Part shown: piece after piece, positions 1 through 10,187 of the stretch
Position numbering within the stretch: the stretch's first letter is position 1
How the letters are laid out: every line of letters starts with the position of its first letter
NCBI GenBank assembly: GCA_963575645.1
Contig: OY754469.1
Coordinates: 11,674,001 to 11,738,000 of the forward strand
DNA: 64,000 nt
From: Xanthostigma xanthostigma
Taxonomy: Eukaryota; Arthropoda; Insecta; Raphidioptera; Raphidiidae
Reading direction: 5' to 3'
Position numbers and translations under genes: made by a program
The notes under the pieces: generated by a model
Told to the model about the DNA's origin: nothing
Seen by the model: only the letters and a program-made list of their open reading frames with translations
Database searches by the model: none

Positions 1-619
1 AATGAAGGGAAGTGCACAATACATGTTTCATGACGGTGTGTACGAATTAATCACAGGTAAAATCGATTCAGGAGAAATCCATATAAGAGTCTCAATAATG
101 TTCAAACTTAAAAATTGAATGAATTACGGTTGAATTTCGGCCACTTGGCGATCACTAGGATAAATAAAGGTCCTCAATGCTTATTTTTATCGAATGGGGT
201 TCGTCTTTCACTATTTAAACTGTCTGCGATTTTTCACGCCAAATTTTTCCGGTGTAAAATAATAGGGACAAAGTTCATGCCACAAATTTTGTCCATTTAA
301 GGAAGATGTCCGCACTTAATAGAGCTTTCACTGTATATAATGTAGAGTACGTACGTAACGATATTATGGTCGCGTGCCTCTCTCAACAACTCGTGGTCCG
401 CGGGTTCGTACCCCGCTACCGCGACGACGTCATCATCACTGATCACACCGACTGATGCCACTGGCCCCGTTGCGTTGTAATTCTGTGCGCCGTTCACTCT
501 AAGGGTTCTATTATGTAACTTTGTCAAAAAGTCGCTCTGCCAACACCCTGTAAAGAAATCATAAATATTTAGTCTATGAACGCTTATTGTATAGAAAGTT
601 CATTGATAAAAAAAAAAAT
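1..619. other. Mostly featureless AT-rich DNA
   Basis: No ORF with a recognisable motif. The only structured part is a short GC-rich patch near 366-430, listed separately. Confidence 0.6.
366..425 (+). repeat. Possible tRNA-derived SINE fragment
   Basis: A T-arm-like hairpin lies at about 400-415: GCGGG, loop TTCGTAC, CCCGC. It contains a GGTTCG-type B box. Upstream, TGGTCGCGTG could be a decayed A box. The spacing suits a tRNA-derived SINE head, but no second copy in this window confirms a boundary. Confidence 0.35.
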
Positions 620-734
620 TCCAGCCAATTAGACAACGGGACCATTCCAACTTCGAAAATATTAACCTTTGACATATTATAATAAAGAAAATAAAATTTC
701 TGTTAAGGCGTGCGGTAACGCGGGTAATGACTAG
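620..734 (+). mobile_element. Mini-Helitron-like repeat (CCAGCC family), copy 1
   Basis: About 115 bp, starting TCCAGCCAAT and ending GCGGGTAATGACTAG followed by T. Related copies are at 38220-38337 and 50311-50419. The 3' end has a short GC hairpin just before CTAG, the usual Helitron 3' arrangement (best seen in the 50311 copy, CGCGT/ACGCG). The 5' TC is preceded by T rather than A, so the 5' boundary is less certain. Confidence 0.5.
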
Positions 735-981
735 TGTTGCATTTTTTTAAAATTTGTTTATTTATTTTATAATTGTTTAATCAACATAGTGGAGAATCTG
801 CGTGTAAGAAGAGTGAGAAAAGCGATCAGTAGCGATGTGTTTTGACCAATGGTCACTTAGTTGTTACACTGACCATATTTACAAGACCGCGCCCTTTGTT
901 TATAGAAAATATTGATCAGTCCGACTCCAAACTCGTTTGTGCGCAGAAATAACGCTACTATCTTCTCTAAACGATAGGTAT
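735..981. other. No recognisable feature
   Basis: AT-rich sequence with no repeat partner in the window and no coding signal. Confidence 0.6.
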
Positions 982-1111
982 TATGTTCCAAGCAGCCAGA
1001 GAACGGACACAGAACCGTCACCGTCTTGCGCAGTAGCTCGAAAACCGATACAGGCAGTTTCGTCTTAGCTAGTGGCGGTTCTGTGTCCGTTCTCTCGCTG
1101 CTTGGAACATA
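982..1111. mobile_element. Foldback MITE, TA target (AAGCAGCCAG family), copy 1
   Basis: Inverted arms begin TGTTCCAAGCAGCCAG and end in the reverse complement of that sequence, and the element is flanked by TA on both sides. The arms run about 40 bp and almost meet. A full second copy is at 33018-33153 and a diverged one at 27976-28107. TA flanks fit the Tc1/mariner superfamily, but no transposase is present, so the class is inferred. Confidence 0.75.
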
Positions 1112-2300
1112 CCTGATACCACCACCATGCCTCGGCAGAGAAGAGATACTGTATAGAAGTTTATTTCTAATGGAACAGTGTGGCCGAAAATTGTAGTTTG
1201 TCTTGTTTCTGTTAGATGACAGAACGATCGAGGTTTAGTGTCGATGTACAGAAGTGGGGGACGTATATTTCCATCTCTCATCTTCGGAAGTTGTTTTGAG
1301 CGTTTGTCTAAACACCGTACAAAATAAATATAAGAAATTCATGAATTTCTGTCGATTTTTTTTTAATTAATAAGAAATTATGGAAAATGCAATGATTAAG
1401 GTGTGAAGCTGAAATTATTAATTATCGCCACCTGGCGTTGCGGTTCCGAAACTTAAGTGCGCCGCATTGCCATGACAATAGGGGTGGGAATGGCGCCAAA
1501 TTTAACACAGAATTGAACTTCTATACAGTCTCTCTTCTCTGGCCTCAGTTTGTTTGGTGACGTCGCGTTGTAGTTACAGCGCACGGAGTTCGAGAGACGT
1601 CTGCATACAGTTAACCATACTGTGAGCTGTCCGATTAACTCACCGTGATTTGCTTCAAGTACTCCAGTTAGAACACAGCTGCCCCTCAATCCATTTCTTT
1701 TGTACACAAACACACGTACCAACTTAGAATAATGTAAACCAATCATTCCGCTGTACGCGATATTTGATTATTATACAGTGGGATCAATTTTGCGGTACGG
1801 ATGGACTAACGTTCATTTTTTACTTAGAAGTCTTGCCACAAATTTTCAAAATAACAAAGACTTCGTAAGACGATAAAACGAAAAAGGCGACATTATACAG
1901 ACAGATGATTGAGAAAAAAAGAGATAGACGACACTCAATAATTAACGCACTATTTATGAATTACACAACGCGATTGCCATCTATGGTTGAGGAGGCAAAG
2001 GGGTAAAAAAGTTTTACTTCTACCGTGTGATCTTAAGCACATAGTCTTTGTCTTATGTGAAAGCCGTGTTAATATTAGGAGAAAAAAAATCTTTCTGAAA
2101 ACCTGTAGAACTGTTTGCAAGTATAATAAAGTATAGTTTTGCCCACGTACAAACCTTGCGTTCCAGATCGCTGACTATAGAATTACTGTTTGCCGGACGG
2201 AGTTTATACAGTTCTAGCGTCGCCGGCCGAGCTGTACACCTTGCTCACTTACACCAGAGCTGAGACGAGTTCGAAGGTCCCATCGGATATACTTACGAAC
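1112..2300. other. No recognisable feature (1.2 kb)
   Basis: Contains only short open frames without recognisable motifs (the longest, 97 codons, is on the minus strand at 1453-1746). I saw no repeat partner elsewhere in the window. Confidence 0.55.
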
Positions 2301-2530
2301 CTCTAGAGCAGGGGTGGCCAACAAGTCGATGGCGAGGCCAATTTTGGTCGATCGTCGATTGCTCGCAATGTCTGGGGTGGAATTCCGTGCACCATAGACT
2401 TTGAAGCGATTGTAGAAGACAAAACTTTTTAGCAATAATGTAATGCATTCTGGAAATTTGCCAAGGTCATAAATTCCTAGATTTTTGACAGCCCGACACT
2501 GTGATCTCCGCTCACAATACATTTTGACTT
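2301..2530 (+). mobile_element. hAT-like element end (CAGGGGTGGCCAA)
   Basis: CTCTAGAG (2301-2308) precedes CAGGGGTGGCCAAC. This combines a typical hAT target sequence with a typical hAT terminal repeat. The opposite end and the second target copy were not found, so it is probably truncated. A related-looking phrase, ACAAGTCGAT, recurs near 2788 and may be a remnant of the far side. Confidence 0.5.
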
Positions 2531-2640
2531 ATAGGGGGCGTTCACAAACTACGTGAGGCAAATTTGGCGATTTTTCGACCCCCTCCCCCTTTGGTGAGAT
2601 GCCGTGAGATTTTGCTCGACTCCCTCCGTCTAATCTCATA
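2531..2640 (+). repeat. MITE-type end, GGGGGCGTTCACAAACTACG
   Basis: The phrase GGGGGCGTTCACAAACTACG followed by a C-rich CCCCCTCCCCC tract resembles a repeat end I recall from insect genomes. No partner end lies in the window, so this is a recognition call only. Confidence 0.35.
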
Positions 2641-5307
2641 AACATTTTTTACTTAATTTAACCCAGTTTTCTCGCAATTTTACGCTGTTTCTTGCGGAAA
2701 AAAATCTTACCGTGATACTGAAACACAGTTTATAAACATAATATGCATTTGACACCCCTTCTTCGCCCTTAGACTACGCCTATGACAACAAGTCGATCCC
2801 GACACACTTTTAAAATAAAAAGTAGAATTTATATAGAGGTACGCGGACTCCTAGAACGTCGAATGACCCTTTGATTATGAATAGATTTGACCGTATGAGG
2901 TAACACCCTGACATACATTAGTGTGTTAAAATCAAGACCCTTCCTTCTTTTTCGAAATCGAAATGTTTTACGGCGTGTTGATTTGAGTGGACTGTAGAGG
3001 AGTTAACTGACTCGGACGATCTTTTCCAAGTTCACGTTTTTTCCTCTGCATTATAATTCAATGCATACTTGATTTCTTTGAAGGTAAATTCAAATAATAG
3101 GGGCGACTTGACGAGTTTTTGTGTTGATATATACTTACACTTATTGTTATAGGTTGGCATACATATATATTCACGCACCATTTTAGGAACTGAGGGATGG
3201 AACCACCATTCCTAGTTTGCATTAGTCTTCGTCATAAGTAGATATAGCCTCAAATTAAAGATTTACTATGTTTGATTCCTTGTTTTTATTTGTATTCGAC
3301 TGTAAGAAAATCTGTTGAATTTTTCAAAACTATACTACTATAATAAAGCTGGAGAGCAGGAGAGGATGCTCTCAACTATTCCGGCCCGGGAAAGTAAGAT
3401 TCAGATCCCATCATGAATACATTTTTTTTTTCATACAGAGGGCTAGCGGCCTAGTGCGAGTTTTTGCCGCCGTTCGACACTCTCTATGCGCCGCCACAAA
3501 AATTATAGCTTACGGTTGTGAGTGCTATTACAGCAAAGACAAAAAACGTATTATTAATTTTACCTTTGAATTATGTCTATCAAAAAATAAAATAATTGTA
3601 TCCATCGAAGACAAAACTGCGTCCACCGTGGACATTCGTGTCCACCGTGGCCGGATCGGCCGCTAATATGGAAATATAGTCAAAACTCTAATGGAACTCT
3701 GCAAGGAATTCGTAATAGAATGTTTTGTCTATCTTTTAATTTCATTATATGCTTCATTATATAGGTATACCTACTAAGAAAATATAGTATAGATACAAGT
3801 TTTTGGTATGGTTGTTGTTTACAGTCTCTGAATCTGAGAAGAAGGATAAAATAATTTGTTTTGCAATATCACATTCTTTTTAAATGTACATTGTAGACGC
3901 TCAACAAGTGAGGCCAATAGCGTTTACACTTCCATCAACCCAATTTATTTTGATATTGTTCATTCAAGCCATCCCTTGCTGACTGTTTGAGATCTTGATT
4001 ATAGGATTAAATTTTTTGTTGTCTGTATTTGTTTGCATACAGGGTGAGTGATTTTTTTAAAGATAAACTTCTTTATACGGTTAATTCTTATTTTACGATC
4101 ATCCGATTCCTCCGCTAGGGACGAATTCTCTTGTTAAAGTCGATTTTAAACAATCTTCCACTGTTAAAGTCTTCTTCTACTTAAGCCCTAAGAGAAAATC
4201 GCTTTTGATTATTTCGTTGTCAACCTAAAATCAACCCGGACAGCTAGTATGGCGTAACCAGGAGACCTATAAGGCTATAGCTTCTTATGCTTGCCGTGTT
4301 TTGAGACGGACCGTTTTCTGGCGCACGCGAGATGACGCTGTTATCACTACCTGGGAAAACTTCAGTTCTTTCCTCCTGTTTTAGCCATAGTTACCAAAGT
4401 TATTTAACTTCGCAGACACTACACACATGTAAGCCAATCAGATATCGGTCCACCGCTCTACTCGAGCTAGATCTCCTGATTAAAGCCTTCTGGGACGTAA
4501 CTATTGTGTTTTGATATGGTAGCTATGAAAAATCAGCATTACAGAAAATCGTTCCACATAAAACGCAATATAGACCGGGCGCTCAAGGTATAGGTTTTTC
4601 TGCAATGCATTGATGATTTCCATCAGTAAATTCATGTATATATTGCGTAATTAAATTCACTGTAATAAAAATGGCGGATTCGACATTACATATGACCCAA
4701 CTGCGCCCATATTATGTCAGTTTGGTACTGTTTGACGCAAACTATTAGTGGAACAGTCTGTATTAAATATGCTATACCTTATTTTACTAACTCACTGACT
4801 CAGGCATAAGTTCATAACAGTCGCCCGTATTGTGTTGGAACACAACTCCTTTTTTTATGACGGCATTATAAGATTTTAATATTTGATTTATCCAAATGCA
4901 TATTGTGTGCTTTATAAACACGGTGTTAATTGAATTTAGGTATATTAATTTATTTAGATAAGCCTAGTATCGACCCGTTTACTTGTACAAAGGATAATGA
5001 CCTTAGCTATTTGACCACATGTCATGATGTAAATAAGCGAGTATATTAATTAATAAGTATATTTTTGTGGTCGTAATTTTTTTTGCCGCTTAAAGCTAAA
5101 GACCGCTGCACACGAGGCTGATTTTGCCGCCGCGGATCGTGTTGCTTGATATTGCTGCTATAGGTTCCAAGCGTGCTGTGGCGCTGAATTTCGTGATTGG
5201 TTTTTGTGTTGACTGCGTATTATGAAGTTGGATTTGTAGATAGTTATGGTGCGCGCGCCGTCAAATGCTCACAAAAATGGACGTTTATTGTCTCTGAACA
5301 GAACACC
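2641..5307. other. Long stretch without a confident feature
   Basis: AT-rich, with short ORFs (such as 3454-3666 and 4332-4514) that show no domain or composition signal. TACAGGGTGAGTGATTTT at about 4038 looks like one end of a small TA-target element, but its partner end is absent. At 3620-3652, GTCCACCGTGG occurs twice. Confidence 0.5.
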
Positions 5308-5500
5308 CACGATGACGTCACGTTTGCCTATGACATTTGCCGATATCGTTCACGTGACAAGATACTGTTTTCTGATTGATTCTTGCTAAAAGCCAGCACA
5401 GAAACAAGCGCGAAAAATAGTCCCGATTCTAATTTTGATATCCAGTTTGTAATCAAAACACACGTACCCGCCGTGACGTCATTTCCATCTTCGCAGCTAG
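5308..5500 (+). repeat. Diverged dispersed repeat (CACGTGACAAGATACTG), copy 1
   Basis: Matches 26800-26972 in the same order. Shared blocks include CACGTGACAAGATACTG, a CTGATTG...TTCTTGCT block and GATTCTAATTTT-like text, ending near a TGACGTCAT or TGACATCGT block. The divergence shows both copies are old. The element class is unknown. Confidence 0.6.
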
Positions 5501-5639
5501 CACATTGCAGACACGTCGCTAAAGAAGTTTCACTTCAAAAGTGCAATTTTGAGCCACTAACTTGCCAGAAATGACGAAATAAAAGTTTTTGTTTTTGAAT
5601 TTTTTTTGAAAGTTCGGAACTTTATTTTATAAATAATAA

Positions 5640-5984
5640 TCTAATATATAAAATTCTCGTGTCACAGTTTTCGTTGCCATACTCCTCCGAAACGGCTTGA
5701 CCGATTTTGATGAAATTTTTTGTGCTTATCCGGTATCTATGAGAATCGGCCAACATCTATTTTTCATCCCCCTAAATGTTAGGGGTAGTCCACCCCTAAA
5801 TTTTTTTTCTTCCTTCCCCATTCGTTCTTTTGCACCGGGCACGACGGCGCAGCCGGAGTGCTCGACATACACACATATACGTCCATGTATATTTTAAAAT
5901 AAATAAAATAGATAGATAGATGTTCCAATTAAATTGTTTTATTATTTCACTTTATACGTAGCGAAGCACGTACAGGGCCGCTAG
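5640..5984 (+). mobile_element. Non-autonomous Helitron
   Basis: Begins TCTAATATATAAAATTCTCG after A and ends GGGCCGCTAG before T, the canonical Helitron A/T insertion. A 3' hairpin, TACGT-AGCGAAGC-ACGTA, sits about 10 bp from the CTAG end. No coding capacity (345 bp). A diverged relative on the opposite strand is at 28150-28512. Confidence 0.85.
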
Positions 5985-6013
5985 TATAATATAATAATAA
6001 TAATAATATTTTA

Positions 6014-6628
6014 TCTATACTAATGTATAAAGCTGAAGAGTTTGTTTGTTTGTTTGTTTGTTTGAACGCGCTAATCTCAGGAACTACTGGTTCAAATTGA
6101 AAAAAAAATATTTGTTGGATAGCCCATTTATCGAGGAAGGCTATAGGCTACATAATATCACGCTACGACCAAAAGGAGCGGAGCATTAATGAAAAATGTT
6201 ACAAAATGTATCTCAAAAATAAGCTTCTATATTCAGGTGAAATGCACTAACTAAATATACTCATATTAGCGTTGTGAGTAAACAACCCCGGCTGGCTCAA
6301 TCGGTAGAGCATACGACTGTCAATACCAGGGTCATGGGTTTGAGCCCCACGTTTGGCGAATGTTTTTTTATTTTCTACATTGCTATCTTCTAAGGCTTAA
6401 TTACAATTTTTATTTTAATTTTATTTAATTAATTTAAAAAAAAAATTATTAGTTAAAAAAAGTATAAATACTGCTTTTTATCGACAAAAACTTTTGAACG
6501 GTAACTCCGATCATCATGAAATTTGGCACAACATTCATCTCGGTAAACTAAGATGAATGTGCGTACTCATGACCCTCCCTTCCCCGTTCGTTCTTTTGCA
6601 CCCGGGTGAAACCGGACGGGACCGCTAG
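6014..6628 (+). mobile_element. Helitron family A with tRNA-Lys-derived module, full copy
   Basis: Starts TCTATACTAATGTATAAAG after A and ends GGGACCGCTAG before T, with the GC-rich CACCCGGGTG segment near the 3' end. Carries a (TTTG)n tract at about 6048-6063, then conserved blocks, a tRNA-like module (6286-6358) and a 3' block, CGACAAAAACTTTTGAACGG. 615 bp with no ORF of note. Only 29 bp separate it from the Helitron ending at 5984. Other copies: 19711-20275, 25802-26465, 42128-42259, 44720-45055, 49099-49635. Confidence 0.88.
6286..6358 (+). pseudogene. tRNA-Lys-like module inside Helitron
   Basis: Follows the eukaryotic tRNA-Lys layout: CCCCGGC acceptor side, GGCTCAATCGGTAGAGC D arm, and a GGGTTTGAGCCC T arm ending GTTTGGCG. 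The anticodon loop reads CTGTCAA where a lysine tRNA would have CTCTTAA, and its stem (TACGA/TACCA) does not pair. Not a working tRNA. The A and B boxes could still bind TFIIIC. Confidence 0.75.
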
Positions 6629-7245
6629 TAAATAATATAAATAAAACTTTTTGTCGGTATACCTACATTTACGGTAACCTCGTAAGCTATTCTGTTATCG
6701 TGCCGTTTTCACAGGCGGACAGTGGAAATACTTTGAAAGGTTTTAGGCTATGTTCGATTGCGCTATTGTAACGGGGAGAAGGGAGGAGTTCTGATTCCCG
6801 GACAACATCCGGTCAACACGGCTAGTAAGCATGTAAATATATACTTAAGTATAAATAGCCAATATTTTATCGCGATATCCCAGTTGCATTCAAGTTCCAC
6901 ATAATTCACTGCAGGTGTAATAAATTTTGCATAATATCTTCTACTGTAGTGCAGTTTGAAAACTGACCTTGACACTGCATGCATAGAATATCCTGTCAAA
7001 GTTGCATATATTATTTTATTGCACGAATCTACAATACAGGGTATCCCAGACGCGACTCCTCAAGCCTCTAATTCGATTATTTTTGAAAATAACCCCATCC
7101 AAACCTACTGTATATTCGAAATTGGATGAAATTCTCAACGAGTTAATAGTATATTGTGCGACTAGTGAGAGAAGGAGAAGATTCCATGAGCGTAAAACGC
7201 ACGCGAGTGGAATATTCTCCTTCGATCAATGGTCGCACATAATAT
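6629..7245. other. No confident feature
   Basis: AT-rich. ATACAGGGTATCCCAG at about 7035 looks like a lone small-element end. Short ORFs at 6763-6999 and 7002-7274 have no recognisable motif. Confidence 0.5.
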
Positions 7246-7863
7246 TTTATTCAACTAGCACGAGAAATATGTAATCGGGGCCCTGATAAAAGAGGGAAAA
7301 ATAATATAAAGCACTTCATTGATTGACGTACCCAGCGCCCTCGATGCACACAAGATAGCCATGACTTTCGCTGAATTGCGATGCTGTTTTCATATATACA
7401 ATACCGCCTACCACGTTCCTATTGGTCCAGAAGCTGCGTGCAGTTTTTTTTCATTATTGCACGCTCGGGCTTGCTACTGCGTTTCTAATAAAAAAAATAG
7501 AGAATAGTTACTTCTTACCACAACAAGTTTATTAGTGGATGTACATTTCGAGAGCTATTCTCTCATCTTCAGCAATACACTAGTTTAGTGTATTGCTGAA
7601 GATGAGAGCATAGCTCTCGAAATGTACATCCACTAATAAACTTGTTGTGGTAAGAAGTAACTATTCTCTATTTTTTTTATTAGATTCAAACCACAGTGCT
7701 CCTAATATTTTTGTTACTGCGTTTCTATTGGTCCAGAAAATTCATTATCACACTGTACGGCTCATTATTAGCACTCTACGCGTCAACATGAAATAATCTA
7801 TTATTTCTCCCGAATTTAGCAGGGCCCCGAAATTACATATTACTCACGCGTGTTGAATAAATA
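7246..7863. mobile_element. Outer foldback element
   Basis: Left arm about 7250-7312 and right arm about 7797-7862 are inverted copies sharing TTATTCAAC, ATATGTAAT-C-GGGGCCCTG and a GGGAAAAATAATA-type block. The interior holds the inserted hairpin 7485-7683 and two copies of CTATTGGTCCAGAA (about 7420 and 7727). Class unknown. Confidence 0.6.
7485..7683. mobile_element. Near-perfect 199-bp inverted repeat
   Basis: Position 7485 pairs with 7683 and pairing continues to a 3-nt centre at 7583-7585 without gaps. By eye I find one mismatch in about 98 pairs. It would extrude a very long hairpin. Each arm carries a CTGAAGA-T-stem-GAAA motif (right arm 7596-7622, left arm on the minus strand). The high arm identity implies recent formation or gene conversion. 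Confidence 0.85.
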
Positions 7864-7993
7864 TATTTTTTGGCATACTCGTGTACAAATATATAAAATC
7901 GTAACGTGATGTAGTATGTTCACAGTAGACTTTTTTCACTACAGTTGTAGTCAAGGCCGGACCGGTATCTCCTCTACTCCCACGACTGTGCTA

Positions 7994-8378
7994 TCACTAC
8001 CTACATATTATAAAACGAAGTTCTCCCGCCGCGCCTTTCTGTCTGTCTGAACGCGATAAACTCAAAAACTTCCGAACGGATTTCATACGGTTTTCACCAA
8101 TGGACGGAGTGATTCAAGAGAAAGGTTTATGTGTATATAATTCATTAATGTTTTGTATTATAAATTGGGTGAAATATGACGATGATTGTTGAAGATGTTG
8201 GAAAAAATCATCCCGATTGGGAGCTTTCATCGAAAACCCTGCCTTATCCCTTTGAGATTTAAGGATAGCTTATCATTTTAATGTTAAGCGCTTTTCTTGG
8301 ATATCAATTCTGCAATGTAAGTCGACGAGGAAACGGCGGCAATCTACAAATCCGAGAGAAGCCGGAGCGGGCCGCTAG
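7994..8378 (+). mobile_element. Non-autonomous Helitron
   Basis: Starts TCACTACCTACATATTATAA after A and ends GCGGGCCGCTAG before T. The early block AACGCGATAAACTCAAAAAC and the 3' GC-rich tail are typical of insect non-autonomous Helitrons. 385 bp, no ORF. A fragment of the same 3' end lies at 32190-32250 on the minus strand. Confidence 0.85.
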
Positions 8379-8455
8379 TATGAATATATACCGTGTATTA
8401 CGATATTCGACTTCTGGTTTCGCATGACGCGGCGAACAAGCTCCTAGTATAATTA

Positions 8456-8770
8456 TACGCGCCACGAATCTAAAAGGCTCGGAATCTAGATGCGAATGCA
8501 GGCTTGCGCTTGTACAGTCTGTTGAAGAACTACAAACTCACAACTCAACAAAACTTTAACAATAACAACTTGACAATAGCGTACTCGATTGTACTTTAAA
8601 CCGGGAAAGCGACAAGTGACAAAGGCAACGAGCGATCACGGCCAATCACCGACGAACGCACGTTCCGTGCAGGTAGCTGGGAGGTGGTGGGAGTCTCGAC
8701 GGCTCTAAAATGTGCCTTTGCGACGCTGTTTGTGACTAACTTCCGAATCTTTTAGATCCGTGGCACGTAT
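8456..8770. mobile_element. TIR element (GCCACGAATCTAAAAG)
   Basis: Terminal inverted repeats of about 29 bp: TACGCGCCACGAATCTAAAA on the left, the inverse of TACGTGCCACGGATCTAAAA on the right. 315 bp, no ORF. The target duplication is unclear because the flanks are AT-rich. Confidence 0.65.
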
Positions 8771-9715
8771 TAAATGTGAGCTGGTTTTATGCTATATCTC
8801 ATATTATGCTGTCATAATAGAAAGCTGTTATTCCCGGACATATACGACTATATAGTCTATAAAAAAATCTTTGACAGGCATTCTGACAATCCGGACGAAG
8901 CCGGACGGGGCAGCCAGTTGATGTTTAACTATTTTTATAAATTTTTATACTTTTTGATTGAAAGTAAAAATTTCTCAAGACAACCAACGTACAATAGATT
9001 ATAACGGGAAGAAATCATTAGAAAGTTAACGAAAGTTGTGCCTTAATTTTGAAAGGACACATCGTATGAATAATTACAATTTACATATTTATTATTATAA
9101 TATGTGCAAATAAACAGTACATTAATATTATGTGTGTACAATATAAATATTAATATTGCAAACCTGTGTACAGTAGGTATATAACAAAATTTGAAAAGAA
9201 AACTTCTCTTTATACTAAGCAGGAACGGATTTACATGTTTTGGGTCCAAACAGAATTGACGCCCTCTCCTCAACTCCTCACGACACCTTTGCCCTCGCCT
9301 CCAACTCGTTTTAAAATATGTGTATTTAATAATCAGACATGAACATGCAAATTTCACTGTATATAGTAATATTTGCACAGCGAGGTCAACTGAAACATTT
9401 CAGCAATATACACTCGAAAACTGTCAGGGCACGGTCGAGACCGGATGTGTAATCTCGGAATGTTTTAGCGCCCCGTGTGTAGCACAACTAAGTATAACGG
9501 TTGATAAATTAAAAAAAAAAAAAAATGGAGAGCATGCGAGTACTCTAGACACGACGTATGTAGCGGGTCTCTGAAAATAAACGGAAGCTTGCTAGGGATT
9601 TCTTTTACCCATTTCTGTAAAATACGAATTATTTATTTAGTTAATAATGTTTTTCATTCATTAAATTACTTAATTATTTTTTTATGATATATTATGTTTC
9701 AGATCTATTAATTTT
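8771..9715. other. No recognisable feature
   Basis: Overlapping short ORFs on both strands (9043-9378 minus, 9320-9574 plus) have no motif. A 15-bp A run is at about 9511. Confidence 0.5.
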
Positions 9716-10122
9716 ATAATATTAATTTTCAGAGGATTATAGATCAATAAATAATGCTATTAAGCTATATTTTTAATTGCAACGTTTCGTTTTACTTATT
9801 AAAACTTCCTCAGGCTCTACAAAAAATACATAATATAAATTAAAATACAATAAATACATATATAATAAATTACATTAATAAAAATGATAAATACCTTAAA
9901 GAATAACTTAGCATTGGTAATATTATGTATTTCATTTATAATATGTTATTTTTTATAATTCATTGTGGAGACATTCAGTTAGTTTAAATTTAAAATAAAA
10001 TGACAAATGTATTTTTTGTAGAGCCTGAGGAAGTTTTAATAAGTAAAACGAAACGTTGCAATTAAAAATATAGCTTAATAGCATTATTTATTGATCTATA
10101 ATCCTCTGAAAATTAATATTAT
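9716..10122. mobile_element. Long foldback with 116-bp arms
   Basis: Left arm 9716-9831 is the near-exact inverse of right arm 10007-10122, with a 175-bp AT-rich spacer between. Each arm contains CTGAGGA-A-stem-GAAAC (right arm 10025-10053, left arm on minus). No ORF. Confidence 0.85.
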
Positions 10123-10187
10123 TATTTTTTTAATTTTTTATTATTGTATACTCTATAGTCTATATAGTACTATAGTATTCTAGTATA

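Noticed and set aside
4038..4060. TACAGGGTGAGTGATTTT as a MITE
   Set aside because: Only one end is visible and no inverted partner was found within several kb.
6286..6358. Genuine tRNA-Lys or tRNA-Asp gene
   Set aside because: Anticodon stem does not pair, the acceptor is imperfect and the module recurs inside Helitron copies. Annotated as a tRNA-like pseudogene.
9043..9574. 111- and 84-codon overlapping ORFs
   Set aside because: Low-complexity AT-rich translation with no recognisable motif.
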